Shown here piece after piece: positions 52,889 through 62,340 of a stretch of DNA of 64,000 nt. Both the position numbers and the translations under genes were made by a program. The stretch comes from Cystobacter fuscus (GTDB lineage: Bacteria > Myxococcota > Myxococcia > Myxococcales > Myxococcaceae). The notes beneath the pieces are model-generated. The model was not told the DNA's origin and did no database searches. It saw nothing but the letters and a program-made list of their open reading frames with translations. The DNA is taken from the NCBI RefSeq assembly GCF_002305875.1, contig NZ_CP022098.1:5332001-5396000 (forward strand), in the 5' to 3' direction. Every line of letters starts with the position of its first letter. The first letter of the stretch is position 1.

Positions 52889-55045
52889 CTATCGACAAAC
52901 GGACGTGTAGCGGCAAGCCACCACCGAGGGCTGTTCCACCGGACGCCCCTCCTGGATGGACCAGGCCAGACGCACGAACTGGGCATGTGTCCAGGTGAGA
53001 GGCGTGGCCGAGAACGTCGCCTCGCCCGCGAGGTAGCCAGGCTGTCCCGTGGGGGGCCGCAGATCCCACACCTGCTCGGGGAGCATCAGCCCCTCGTTGC
53101 CCGAGCGGGCCATCGTGGCGAGGTAGTCCCCGGCGGGCTGTCCCACCAGGAGTGCGTACTCGCCCCGCTCCCCGGCGAGCAGTGGCCACCCCCGTCCGAT
53201 TGTCCTCCCGGTGTCGGGCTTGCTCAACCCCCACGGCGCGCCCTCGCGCGTCTCCCCGTATCCGTCGGCGCTGAACCGGCGCCAGACCGCCCCCTGGGGA
53301 CCGTCCACCTTGAGCTGGGCGTCCACCACCGCCAGCGTCTGCGCGATGAGCGGATCCTCCGCGGGCTTGACCCCCAGTCGCACCAGCTCGAGGAAGCTCG
53401 GGTCCACCACCTGGCGCTGATCCACGGCGGAAGGCCCTCCATCCCCGATGGAGTACGTCGTCGCGTGGTCGGGCGCGCCGTCCTTGGTGAGCCGCAGGTA
53501 GTACGGATGTGGAGCCAGAGGGCCGGTGTGGGTCACCGTCCAGCCCTCCACCTGGCGCTGCCACGCGTCCGCGGTCGATTCGTACCGCTCGGCCGACGCG
53601 GTGTCCCCATTGCGGCGCGCGAGGTCCGCGGCGCAGACGAGCCCCGCCACCTCCGCCGCCAGGGTCGCGGGAGAGTAACCCGACTGGTTCTCCCAACGCT
53701 CCTGGGGCGTCGACGGGCCGTGGGCGAGCAGGAAGTCCGCCGCCTTGCGCACATGCTCGGTGTACGTGCGCGCATCGTCGCGGCCGAGCTGCCATGCCAG
53801 CACGAGCGGCAGGGCCACCTCGTCCAATTGCAGGCTGCCCCAGCGCGGTGTCCCGTCCACGTCCGCGTTCTGAGGGAAGGAGCCGTCCGGCTTCTGCTGG
53901 ACCTGGAAGAGGTGATCCAGGGCGCGCCCGGCCCCGGCCCGGTCCCCCGCCGCCAGCAGCCCGGTGGCGATCTGGTACAGATCGCGTGACCACACGAGGT
54001 GGTAGGCGGCCGATGGCTTGTCGATCTCCCCCGTGCCCCACGCCCAGGGCATGCTCGGAGACGCGATGAAGGCGCCCCGGTACGTCTTGTCCTCCGAGGC
54101 CGCCAGCACCATCACCGACACGTCATAGGTTGCCCGCCACACCTGGGTGCTCGGGGGCGCCGCGGGCAGTGCGTCCAGATAGGCGTGCCAGCCCTCCGCG
54201 TACCGCCGCGCCACGTCCTCGAAGCCCCGCTCGAGCGAGTCCCGCGCCGCCCGCCGTGCCTCGGCCTCGGTGGCCCCGAAGCCGAGCACCAGGGTCGCCT
54301 GTTGCGTCTCGCGCCCATCCACCGCCACCCGCGCCGTCTGCACCACGTTGCCCGAGGGCGCCTCGGCGAACTCCCCATCGAGCGTGAAGTCCTTCTGGAG
54401 GTCCGTCCAGCCATCGCTCGCGCCGAGGTAGCCGCTCGTCGTCCGGGTGAAGCCGGGCTGCCCCACCAGCGCGCTGGCGTTCTTCGCATCGGAGGCGAGC
54501 AGCTCCCCGCCCTCGCTCCGGCCCGTGTCGTCCATGCCGTCGTTGGACAACGACGGGTCGTACACCGCATACAGGGCGTAGGGTGTTCCGGTGAAGGATT
54601 CGAAGCGCACGTCGAGCAGCAGCGCGTCCCGCTCCGGCTCCGTCACGTACGTCTTGGTGATGCGGTAGCGCCCGGAGCGATCCGTGTTCACCTGGCGGTA
54701 GGTGAGGCTGCGGGGATCCACCAGCTCCACGTCGTGCTCGGTGGCGTCCTGCTCCCGCTCGGCGAAGGTGCGGCCATCGGAGACGACGAAGTACAACTCC
54801 CGCACGCTGGGCGTCCCGAGCGTCGGGAAGTACACCTCCGTCAGCTCCCCGCGGGCGCCGAGCGTGTGCCAGACCCGGCTCGTCTCCGCGCGCGCCGTAC
54901 CAAAGCCCACCTTGTTGGCGGGGGTCCACACCGCGGCCGCTCCGGGCCGTCCCGCCGGCACGCGCGGCGTGGCGCACGAGGCCAGCAGCACGCCTCCCGC
55001 GAGCGGCGCCCACCGCCTCCTGGACCGCCATCCTCTGGACGACAT
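52889..55045 (-). CDS. GH15 glucoamylase/glucodextranase-like lipoprotein
   Basis: 718 residues from the ATG at 55045 with AAAGGGG upstream. An Arg-rich start leads to the lipobox LASC (Cys24). An N-terminal beta-sandwich like that of bacterial glucodextranase/glucoamylase (TEVYFPTLGTPSVRELYFVVSDG, SLTYRQVNTD, AVYDPSLSNDGMDD) precedes the (alpha/alpha)6 barrel: SPSMPWAWG, AYHLVWSRDLYQIATGLLAAGD, LQLDEVALPLVLAWQLGR and GLMLPEQVWDLRPPTG, the last two carrying the likely acid and base Glu. It should remove glucose from the ends of alpha-glucans at the cell surface. An aldo/keto reductase lies 87 nt upstream on the same strand and may share its transcript. Confidence 0.9.
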   Translation of the reverse strand: MSSRGWRSRRRWAPLAGGVLLASCATPRVPAGRPGAAAVWTPANKVGFGTARAETSRVWHTLGARGELTEVYFPTLGTPSVRELYFVVSDGRTFAEREQDATEHDVELVDPRSLTYRQVNTDRSGRYRITKTYVTEPERDALLLDVRFESFTGTPYALYAVYDPSLSNDGMDDTGRSEGGELLASDAKNASALVGQPGFTRTTSGYLGASDGWTDLQKDFTLDGEFAEAPSGNVVQTARVAVDGRETQQATLVLGFGATEAEARRAARDSLERGFEDVARRYAEGWHAYLDALPAAPPSTQVWRATYDVSVMVLAASEDKTYRGAFIASPSMPWAWGTGEIDKPSAAYHLVWSRDLYQIATGLLAAGDRAGAGRALDHLFQVQQKPDGSFPQNADVDGTPRWGSLQLDEVALPLVLAWQLGRDDARTYTEHVRKAADFLLAHGPSTPQERWENQSGYSPATLAAEVAGLVCAADLARRNGDTASAERYESTADAWQRQVEGWTVTHTGPLAPHPYYLRLTKDGAPDHATTYSIGDGGPSAVDQRQVVDPSFLELVRLGVKPAEDPLIAQTLAVVDAQLKVDGPQGAVWRRFSADGYGETREGAPWGLSKPDTGRTIGRGWPLLAGERGEYALLVGQPAGDYLATMARSGNEGLMLPEQVWDLRPPTGQPGYLAGEATFSATPLTWTHAQFVRLAWSIQEGRPVEQPSVVACRYTSVCR

Positions 55046-55132
55046 GTGTACCCCTTTCGAGTCGGTCTCCGGCAAGGGAGGCACGAATGGGGTGGAGCGC
55101 AAGCCGTCCCGCGCGCGCTCGCGGCCCGACTG

Positions 55133-56101
55133 TCAGCGGTAGCGCTGGGACAGCTCGTCGATGCGTCGCAGTTCGTCCGCGGACAGGGTGAACCCCATGG
55201 TGCCCACGTTCTCCTCGGCGTGCCGCCGCTTGGTGGCTCCCGGGATGGCGACCACCGTGTCGCCGTGGAAGGAGCACAACCAGTTGAGCGCCACCTGCGA
55301 GGGGGTGGCGCCATGCGCGGTGGCGATCTTCTTGAGCTCCTCGACGAGCGGCCGGCTCTTCTCCAGCCCCTTGGCGCGGAAGTTCGGCAGGTACTTGCGC
55401 GGGCCCACGCGGCTCTTGATGAGCGAGGGATCATCGTGGAACTTGCCCGACAGGAGCCCCTGGGCCAGCGGCGAGTAGGCGATGATCGTGATGCCCAGCT
55501 CCTTGGCGGCGGCGAGCACGCCGTTGGACTCGATCCTCCGGTCCAGCAGGCTGTACTGCATCTGGTTGGAGACGAGCGGCACGCCCCGGCGGGCGAGCGC
55601 GGCGTGCATCGCGCGCATCTTCTTCTCGGAGAAGTTGCTCACGCCCACCGTGCGGATCTTCCCCTCCTGCACCAGCTTCGCCATCTGCTCGGCCTGGGCG
55701 TCCACCGTGGCGAGCGCGTAGGGCTGGTGGACCTGATGCAGATCGATGCCGAAGGGGCTCAACGCGGAGAGCCGCTCGCCGATCGTCGCGCCGATGCTGG
55801 AGGCCAGCCGCCCCACGGGCATCCACTTGGTCGCGACGACGACGTCGCCCGGCTTCTTGCCCAGACGCAGCAGGGCGGCGGCGAGCGCCTGCTCCGAGCG
55901 GCCATTGCCGTAGGCCTCGGCGGTGTCGAACCAGTTGAGACCTCCCTGGATCGAGGCTTCGATGATCTCCTCGACGACCGGGGAAGGCAGGGCTTCCCAG
56001 AACCCACCCACCAGACCCACACCCGCGGAGAACTGCCAGCAGCCCAGACCAATGGGGGAGATCTCGATGTCCGAACGACCCAGTTTCCGCAGCTTCTCCA
56101 T
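55133..56101 (-). CDS. Aldo/keto reductase
   Basis: 322 residues, NADPH-dependent TIM-barrel oxidoreductase. The catalytic tetrad is readable: Asp59 and Tyr64 in FDTAEAYGNGRSE, Lys92 in VVVATKW and His125 in HQVHQPY. Cofactor-binding features include IAYSPLAQGLLSGK and AIPGATKRRHAEEN. It resembles the YhdN/Tas group. The natural substrate cannot be told. The ATG at 56101 is backed by GGAGGAG. It lies ahead of the GH15 gene and back to back with a membrane protein gene. Confidence 0.92.
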   Translation of the reverse strand: MEKLRKLGRSDIEISPIGLGCWQFSAGVGLVGGFWEALPSPVVEEIIEASIQGGLNWFDTAEAYGNGRSEQALAAALLRLGKKPGDVVVATKWMPVGRLASSIGATIGERLSALSPFGIDLHQVHQPYALATVDAQAEQMAKLVQEGKIRTVGVSNFSEKKMRAMHAALARRGVPLVSNQMQYSLLDRRIESNGVLAAAKELGITIIAYSPLAQGLLSGKFHDDPSLIKSRVGPRKYLPNFRAKGLEKSRPLVEELKKIATAHGATPSQVALNWLCSFHGDTVVAIPGATKRRHAEENVGTMGFTLSADELRRIDELSQRYR

Positions 56102-56196
56102 GTGTTCTGCTCCTCCCTCGTGCGGCGTCCAATCTCCCCCGCTTCGTACCCGAGGGGCAAAAAAGTGAAGGGGCCGACCCGCGATATGTTCTCCCC

Positions 56197-56721
56197 ATGA
56201 ATCCCATCGTCCACGCGGAGTTGTCCTGGTTGATGTCGCAGGCGCTGCCCGAGCGCCGTGACCGGATCCTCATCACTCTCGCCGGACTCTCGCCCGATCT
56301 GGATGGGCTGTCGCTGCTGGGGGGAGTGGATATGTACGGGCGCTACCACCACGTGCTCTCGCATGGCTACGTGGGGGCGCTCGTCGTGGCCGCGGTGTGC
56401 ACGGCGCTCGCGCGGCGGCGCGGGGCGGTGGCGCTGCTGTCCCTCGCCGCCTTCCACCTGCATCTGCTGTGCGATCTGGTGGGCAGCGGTCCCGGCTGGC
56501 CCCTCTATTACTTCTGGCCCACGTCCATGCGGGAATGGTTCTGGGAGGGGCAGTGGAACCTGGCCTCCTGGCAGAACTCCCTCATCGGCATGGCGGCCAC
56601 GGCGGCGTGCCTGGCGTGTTCCCTGCGTTGGCGCCGCACCATCGTGGAGTTGTTCTCCGTGCGCTGGGACGCCGAGGTGACGCGCGCCCTGCGAGCCCGC
56701 TTCCTCGGCGAATCCTCGTGA
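56197..56721 (+). CDS. YdjM-like predicted membrane-bound metal-dependent hydrolase
   Basis: 174 residues. The family pattern is visible: His6 near the start, LAGLSPDLDGLSLLGG (Asp34, Asp36), RYHHVLSHGYVGALVVA and AFHLHLLCDLVGSGPGWPLYYFWP, with three hydrophobic segments. Members of this family (E. coli YdjM is part of the LexA regulon) are predicted metal-dependent phospholipase-like hydrolases, but activity is unproven. The ATG at 56197 is close to the divergent reductase start (95 nt). It converges on the AraC-type gene. Confidence 0.75.
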   Translation: MNPIVHAELSWLMSQALPERRDRILITLAGLSPDLDGLSLLGGVDMYGRYHHVLSHGYVGALVVAAVCTALARRRGAVALLSLAAFHLHLLCDLVGSGPGWPLYYFWPTSMREWFWEGQWNLASWQNSLIGMAATAACLACSLRWRRTIVELFSVRWDAEVTRALRARFLGESS

Positions 56722-56754
56722 CCGGGGCTTGCAACACCTGGACCGGTTCTGGCC

Positions 56755-57618
56755 CTACGTGGGCGTGGGTGGGGAGCCGTGGCGGTAGTGCGCGCGCCAG
56801 GCGGCGGGCGTCATCCCGTGGGCCCGCCGGAAGAGCCGGATGAAGTGGGTGGGGTCCGCGTAGCCCACCCGCTCGGCGATGACGGCGACGATCTCATCGG
56901 TGTGAAGCAGCCGCCGCCGCGCCTCGCCCAGGCGCCCCGCGATGATCCATTCCTGGACCGAGCGCCCCGTCGCCTCGCGCACCGCCGTCGTGAGGTGGGC
57001 CGGCGAGCGGTGCACCGCCGCCGCCACGTCCCGGAGTGACAGCGGCTCCAGGCAGTGCCGCTCGATGTAGCGCAGCGCCTCGGTGACGAGGCTGTCGGAC
57101 GCCCCGGCGCGCTGTCCCCAGGACGCGGCCCGTGCCACCTCGGCGAGGATCAACGTGAGCAGGCTGCGCTCGATGGCGAAGCTGCCTCCGCCCTCGCGCT
57201 CGACCTCGAGCCTCAACTCCCGCAGGAGGCTTTCCATGAAGGGCCGGCGCCCCTCGGGAATCTTCACCACCGCCGCGGCCCCCGAGCGCACGTGCTCGAA
57301 GGGCGCGAGCAGCTCCTCGGAGGCCTCGTCCGCCAGGAAGCACACCGGACAGAAGCCGACACCCCAGAGCCGTGATTGCCGCGCGGTCAGTGTCCGGTGC
57401 GGCGCGCCCGCGGGGATGAGGAGGACATCTCCCTCCTCGAGCGTCCATTGTCCCCGCTGCTCCATGGTGGTGCTGCCCCCAGTATGGAAGGCGAGCACGG
57501 CGTAGTCGTGGGTCACCGCGAAGGAGTGGGAGTACGAACCCTCGGTGGGTCCCCGTTCGAGCACGAACAGGGGACGGCCATGTCCCTGGCGGTACTCGGC
57601 GCGGACTTTCTCAGCCAT
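56755..57618 (-). CDS. AraC-family transcriptional regulator
   Basis: 287 residues. The N-terminal half looks like a cupin effector domain (LAFHTGGSTTMEQRGQWTLEEGDVLLIPAGAPHRT). The C-terminal about 100 residues form the double helix-turn-helix: LSLRDVAAAVHRSPAHLTTAVREATG and IVAVIAERVGYADPTHFIRLFRRAHGMTPAAWRAHYR. The effector is unknown. It is divergent from the CotH gene (269 nt between starts), which makes that gene a possible target. The region between shows no recognisable operator. Confidence 0.92.
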   Translation of the reverse strand: MAEKVRAEYRQGHGRPLFVLERGPTEGSYSHSFAVTHDYAVLAFHTGGSTTMEQRGQWTLEEGDVLLIPAGAPHRTLTARQSRLWGVGFCPVCFLADEASEELLAPFEHVRSGAAAVVKIPEGRRPFMESLLRELRLEVEREGGGSFAIERSLLTLILAEVARAASWGQRAGASDSLVTEALRYIERHCLEPLSLRDVAAAVHRSPAHLTTAVREATGRSVQEWIIAGRLGEARRRLLHTDEIVAVIAERVGYADPTHFIRLFRRAHGMTPAAWRAHYRHGSPPTPT

Positions 57619-57887
57619 CGGTGTCCTGGAGGGCGGGCATGTCGATCTCCTCGTGGCCGTTACCGCGCGCGACCATAGCAGGTGCTCCGTCAGGGAGATG
57701 GCGGTGTTGTCCGGGCGTCACCTCGGGGCTTGATCACCCGGGCGGTGTCCCCGGATGGGGAATGGAATCGGGTGGTGCTCGCCCTGTCTGGGTATTTTCT
57801 TTCCCATCCTGTTGCGGCGGGACCCACCGGTTGCGCCAGCGAACGTTGGAATTGCCCTGGCGCGCTGTTTGCTCCTGGTGCGAGGCC

Positions 57888-59723
57888 ATGAGAATCGCGC
57901 TCTTCGCTGGACTCCTCTTGCTGGTGGGCGCATGCGGTGGCTCGAGTGAGCCTTCCGTCATGCCCGAGTCGCCTCCCGCTCAATCCGACGTGGGAGGAGA
58001 ACATGTCTCGATACCGCCGGGCCCCGAGGAGCCTCGGGGCGAGCCGCCATCCCAGCCGACGGATCCACCGACGCAGCCGCCCCCGTCGCGTCCCTCGCCC
58101 ACCCAGCCCCGCTGGCCGGCGCTGCAGACGGCCATTCCCGTCTACGAGCTGACGTTGAGCCAGGCGGACTACGAGGCGCTCCACGCGCACATCCAGGATC
58201 CGCCCTCCCAGGACTTCAGCGTGATGGGCCACTTCACGCTCGAGGGCCGCGCGTACACGGCGGAGCTGAGCTTCCGCGGACGCTCCACCAAGACGGATCC
58301 GCGCATCGTGAAGAAGTCCTGGGACGTGCGCTTCGACAAGAAGGAGCGCTTCGAGGGCAAGAAGAACATCGAGCTGCTCGCGGCGTGGAAGGACAGCGGC
58401 TATCTCACCGAGAAGCTCTGGTATGACTTCGCGGCGAGCATCGGGCTGCGCGCGTCGAACGCCCGCTATGCGCACGTGAAGCTGCACCTGGTGCAGCCAG
58501 ACGGCTCCGTCATCACGCGCTACGAGGGCGTCTTCACCGAGCTGGAGTCCGTCAACAAGGACTTCCTCGAGGCCCACGGCTTCGACGACGACAGCGACCT
58601 GTACCGCGCCGGCATGCACGATGGCGAGATGCGCCCGCCGCCCCAGGAGTTCTACCAGGAGCCCTGGGACAAGAAGACGAACGAGAAGGCGCCCTGGGAT
58701 GAGCTGTGGAGCTTCCTGGACGGCATCAACCGCACGCCGCCGCACGCCTTCCCGGCCTTCGTGGAAGAGCACCTGGAGCTGGAGGACTACCTCACCTGGC
58801 TGGCGATGGAGACGCTCATCTCCCATGATCTCCAGGGCGACACGCGCAGCTACCTCGTCTACGACCGGAAGACGGAGAAGTGGACGCACGTGCCGTGGGA
58901 TCTCAACAACGCGCTGTCGCTCTACAACCGCACCAACGCCGTCATCCAGGGCGTGAAGAAGTCGCACCCGCTCTTCAGCTTCACCCCGTACGATCCGAAG
59001 GTGTACGAGCTGCGCGCGGAGCGCCGCGTCTTCGAGGGCATGGAGGACATGAAGCCCGGGTGGAGCACGCTCTCCACGCGCATCTACGACGACCCGGGTC
59101 TGCGCGCCCGCTACGCCGCCCGGCTGCGCCAGTTGCTCGACACGTGGTTCACCGAGGAGAACCTCGGGTCGCGCATCGACGCCATGCACGCGATGCTGGC
59201 GCCCTACATCCTGCCGGGCCCGGACGGCAAGGCGCTGGATCCCTACGTCAGCACCGAGCACGCCGCGCGCAGCGCCGAATACCTCCACCGGTTCGTGCGC
59301 GAGCGCCGCGCCTGGCTGCTCCAGCACCTGAAGGACATCGAGTCCCATGGTCAGGGCGCGCTCGTCATCGATCGGGTGGGACGTGACGCCTCGGGGGCCT
59401 TCTGGGTGCAGCTCTACAATCGGGGCACGGCGCCCGTGGCGCTCGGGGGCCTCATGCTCACGGGCCACACCCGGCTGCCCGAGCAGTGGACGCTGCCGGC
59501 GTCCACCCTGGAACCCGGACAGGTCCTCACCTTGCGCCAGGGCGCCGTGGGAGCCCAGGCGCTGGGCGCGACGCTGGACCCCAAGGCCCCCGAACTCGCG
59601 CTGTACTCGGCGGACGGGCTGATGGCCCTGGACGTGCTGTGGCTGGCGCCGCTCGAGCCGGGGGAGTCCTACGGGCGTAGGTCCCGAGGGGCGGAGAGCT
59701 TCGGTCCCCAGACGGGCCCGTAG
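57888..59723 (+). CDS. CotH-kinase family lipoprotein with lamin-tail-like domain
   Basis: 611 residues from the ATG at 57888; the frame runs further upstream but loses protein character. Lipobox LVGAC (Cys16) and a Pro-rich linker (PSQPTDPPTQPPPSRPSPTQP) lead to the CotH domain (about 80-460): AELSFRGRSTKTDPRIVKKSWDVRF, GYLTEKLWYDFAASIGLRA, YEGVFTELESVNKDFL and THVPWDLNNALSLYN. Family members are atypical protein kinases that phosphorylate spore-coat or secreted proteins, though many are uncharacterised. The C-terminal 110 residues (VQLYNRGTAPVALGGLMLTGH) look like a lamin-tail domain. Likely on the outer surface or in the periplasm. Confidence 0.88.
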   Translation: MRIALFAGLLLLVGACGGSSEPSVMPESPPAQSDVGGEHVSIPPGPEEPRGEPPSQPTDPPTQPPPSRPSPTQPRWPALQTAIPVYELTLSQADYEALHAHIQDPPSQDFSVMGHFTLEGRAYTAELSFRGRSTKTDPRIVKKSWDVRFDKKERFEGKKNIELLAAWKDSGYLTEKLWYDFAASIGLRASNARYAHVKLHLVQPDGSVITRYEGVFTELESVNKDFLEAHGFDDDSDLYRAGMHDGEMRPPPQEFYQEPWDKKTNEKAPWDELWSFLDGINRTPPHAFPAFVEEHLELEDYLTWLAMETLISHDLQGDTRSYLVYDRKTEKWTHVPWDLNNALSLYNRTNAVIQGVKKSHPLFSFTPYDPKVYELRAERRVFEGMEDMKPGWSTLSTRIYDDPGLRARYAARLRQLLDTWFTEENLGSRIDAMHAMLAPYILPGPDGKALDPYVSTEHAARSAEYLHRFVRERRAWLLQHLKDIESHGQGALVIDRVGRDASGAFWVQLYNRGTAPVALGGLMLTGHTRLPEQWTLPASTLEPGQVLTLRQGAVGAQALGATLDPKAPELALYSADGLMALDVLWLAPLEPGESYGRRSRGAESFGPQTGP

Positions 59724-59770
59724 GGAACGCGCCCGGACTCCGGCATGCTCCCGTGCCGGAGGTGGACGCG

Positions 59771-61009
59771 ATGACCTGGTGTGCGAAGGCGGTGGGGCTG
59801 GGATGGGGGCTGGCCTTGCTGGGATGTGGTGGCCTCCGGCCCGCGCTGGAGGTGCCCTCCGCGGGAGGGTCGCTTCCCGATGGACGGGCGGACCTGCATG
59901 TCCACGTGACCATGCGCGAGGCGCTGCGCCCCTTCTTCCAGGGGGAGCCGGGAGGGGGCGAGTTGGCGGACGCACCCGGGAAGCGCCTCGTCAATCAGGT
60001 GGAGCCCGAGGCGCTGCGGCGCGCGGGGGTGCGCCTGGTGCTCGCGACGGTCTGGCCTCCGAATGCGTTGCGTCCGGGCCGGAGCGCCCTGGGCGAGGCG
60101 CTCCACCAACTGGCACTGCTCGAGGACTTCGCCCGGAGGAGTCCGGACTTCGTCCTGGCGCACGGTGCCGGGGAGGCCCGCCGGTCATTTGCGAGCGGAC
60201 AGCTCGTGTTGGTTCCCGCGGTAGAGGGGGGCGAGGGCATCCGGCGGGTGGAGGACGTGGACCTGCTGTACGCGGCGGGGGCCCGGTCGATCACCCTGGT
60301 GCACTTCTTCGACAACTCCGTGGCGGACGCGGCGGATGACCAGTTCGGACCACTGGTGGGAGGGCTGACCAACGGAGGGGATGGCGGGCTGACGCCGCTG
60401 GGCGTGGAGGTGGTGCGGCGGATGATGGAGCTGGGCATCCTCATCGACGTGGCCCACGCCAGCGACCAGACCATCGTCGAGGTGCTCGCCTTGACCGAGC
60501 CCGCCGGAGTGCCGGTGATCTACTCCCATACCGGGGCGGGGTGGGCGGACACGAGATGCCTGAGCGCTCCGCTCGCGCGCCGGGTGGGAGCGGGCGGAGG
60601 GTTGATTGGCATTGGGCTCTTCCGGTCGCCTTTTCAGGAGGTGCCGGCGGAGGAGCGTTGGGAGGGATTCGAGCCGGGAACGTGTGACGACGATGTGGCG
60701 CATTGGCTTCACTACACGCGGCAGGCGGGAGCCGAGGCCGTCATGTTGGGCAGTGACTTCAACAGCGTCATCGAGCGGGCCCGCCCCGGAGGAAGCTGTG
60801 CGCGGGGGATGCGCCACACGGGCGATCTGCCGGCATTGTTCGCCGCGCTCGAGGAGCATGGGGTGATGCGGGAGCAGCTCGACGGCTCGGCGGCGCGGGT
60901 GCTGCGCGTGCTGGAGGCGGTGGAGGCCCATGCGCGGCCGGAGGCCCAGCGTGTGGCGCGTGGACGGAGGCCGCCACGTGAGGATCTCTTTCCCTCGAAC
61001 GTTCCCTAG
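59771..61009 (+). CDS. Membrane dipeptidase (peptidase M19), lipoprotein
   Basis: 412 residues from the ATG at 59771, 8 nt behind GGAGG. Lipobox LLGC gives Cys19. The renal-dipeptidase fold is shown by DLHVH (Asp41, His43, His45), VPAVEGGEGI with the bridging Glu, ILIDVAHASDQTIVEVL, VIYSHTGAG and VMLGSDFNSV. The usual DGHND, SHS and GSDFDG motifs are each slightly altered, so substrate range may differ. The enzyme would cleave dipeptides, perhaps with D residues, at the envelope. Its stop is formed by a CTAG that also ends the convergent gene. Confidence 0.88.
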   Translation: MTWCAKAVGLGWGLALLGCGGLRPALEVPSAGGSLPDGRADLHVHVTMREALRPFFQGEPGGGELADAPGKRLVNQVEPEALRRAGVRLVLATVWPPNALRPGRSALGEALHQLALLEDFARRSPDFVLAHGAGEARRSFASGQLVLVPAVEGGEGIRRVEDVDLLYAAGARSITLVHFFDNSVADAADDQFGPLVGGLTNGGDGGLTPLGVEVVRRMMELGILIDVAHASDQTIVEVLALTEPAGVPVIYSHTGAGWADTRCLSAPLARRVGAGGGLIGIGLFRSPFQEVPAEERWEGFEPGTCDDDVAHWLHYTRQAGAEAVMLGSDFNSVIERARPGGSCARGMRHTGDLPALFAALEEHGVMREQLDGSAARVLRVLEAVEAHARPEAQRVARGRRPPREDLFPSNVP

Positions 61010-62340
61010 AACCGCGCGGCGGAGCGGAAGAGGTGAGAGAGGGAGAAGTCGAGGAGGGACTGGCGCGAGCGGAGATAGCGGCGGGCGCGGACCATGGGCC
61101 ACCAGACGCGCTGGCCCACACGCACCTGGGCCTCGCCGAGCTTCTGGCGAGGCAGCCATTGGCCGCCCAGGTGTTCGACGAGGACCTGGCCCAGGTAGGC
61201 GCCCACGGCTGGCACGACGTGCTCATCGAGGACATGACGCAGGCGTGTGTTGGGGAAGTCCTCGCGCCAGAAGTAGAAGTCGAGGTCGGTGAGAGACTCT
61301 GGAGTTTGTTTGAAGAGGGAGGGCACGTCGGAGTGCACCATGGCCACGAGGTGCTCGGCGAGGAGGCGGTAGGAGGAGAGGACGCGCTCGGGGTCGTCCA
61401 CGTCCGGGGGAAGGGCGTCGGAGAGGGGGAGCCACTCATCGGGCTCGGGGGGCTGCCAGGCGTTGAACTCGGCGATTTTGCGTGGGCGCTCGTGGAAGGG
61501 GACGCGGTCCACCACGAGGGAGAGGAGGGGGGCGAGGTCCGGGGGGAAGCGGGGCTGGACGGGGGCGAGCGTGGCGCTGCGCTCGAGCAGGGTGCGCAGC
61601 ACGGTGGAGAAGTCCAGGTCCGGGCGGAGGTGGGCATGGGCACGGGCCTGGGCCTGGCGAGCTTCCTCGCTGGCGAAGTCCGCGGCGGTGGGCCAGGTGA
61701 CCAGGAGCACGGAGCCGTTGGGGAGTTCTTCCACCCGCCAGGCGGGGGTGGATAGCATGCGCTCGCGGCCGACGGACTCCACCAGCTTCGGACCGAAGAC
61801 GTTGAGCCAGCTCACCTCGTAGATTTTGTCGAAACCGTCTCTGCGTCGGGTTTCCTTGTCACGGCCAAAGTCGGGAGAGCCCGTCAACTCCGTGTCCGCC
61901 ATGCTGTGCGCCATGGCATGTGAGACCGGGTAGCGAGAGGCCCACGCGCGCACCATCTCCACGAATTGCTGACAGCGCGCCTCGTCCGCGAAAAAGGACA
62001 GGGGTTGGATGTGGAGAGTGACGCTCAGCATCGGGGGCAGCGGTGGGTAATGGAGCCTGAGCATCATGTCCAACGCGGGCCATTTCGTGCGATACAATCC
62101 AAGTCTCGTACTGTTCTCGTCGCGCTCCTCCTCCAGGGCTTTCCAGACGGACGGGCGGGAGTATTTGCGTCGTCGCTTGCCTTCAACGATGTCTGGCAAC
62201 CATCCATCCGCATACCCCTCGAGAGCTTGGAAGAAGGAGTCGAGTTCGCGCTCCAATTCAGCTTGGTGGTCAAACGCGCTGTCGAAGGTGAACCAGAGGT
62301 GATCCTCCGGTTTCAAGTCGTGCAGGCTCAGCACTTTCAT
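61006..62340 (-). CDS. 444-residue protein overlapping the toxin stop; candidate immunity protein
   Basis: Starts at an ATG overlapping the stop of the upstream toxin-like gene (ATGA). No signal peptide. A central block (WASRYPVSHAMAHSMADTE, YEVSWLNVFGPKLVESVGRERMLSTPAWRVEELPNGSVLLVTW) reminds me of DUF3396/Imm52-type immunity proteins, with SWLN..G, but the match is weak. The C-terminal part (VVPAVGAYLGQVLVEHLGGQWL) looks like a second domain. Immunity genes usually follow the toxin gene directly and overlap it, which is the main argument. At 444 residues it is large for an immunity protein and may contain two units. It ends at the CTAG shared with the dipeptidase gene. Confidence 0.65.
   Translation of the reverse strand: MKVLSLHDLKPEDHLWFTFDSAFDHQAELERELDSFFQALEGYADGWLPDIVEGKRRRKYSRPSVWKALEEERDENSTRLGLYRTKWPALDMMLRLHYPPLPPMLSVTLHIQPLSFFADEARCQQFVEMVRAWASRYPVSHAMAHSMADTELTGSPDFGRDKETRRRDGFDKIYEVSWLNVFGPKLVESVGRERMLSTPAWRVEELPNGSVLLVTWPTAADFASEEARQAQARAHAHLRPDLDFSTVLRTLLERSATLAPVQPRFPPDLAPLLSLVVDRVPFHERPRKIAEFNAWQPPEPDEWLPLSDALPPDVDDPERVLSSYRLLAEHLVAMVHSDVPSLFKQTPESLTDLDFYFWREDFPNTRLRHVLDEHVVPAVGAYLGQVLVEHLGGQWLPRQKLGEAQVRVGQRVWWPMVRARRYLRSRQSLLDFSLSHLFRSAARF

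Noticed and set aside
53999-56200. A 733-codon plus-strand open frame
   Set aside because: It is antisense to the GH15 and aldo/keto reductase genes, both with catalytic motifs in place; its own product has no recognisable pattern.
57690-59975. A 761-codon minus-strand open frame
   Set aside because: Antisense shadow of the CotH gene, Arg/His-rich.
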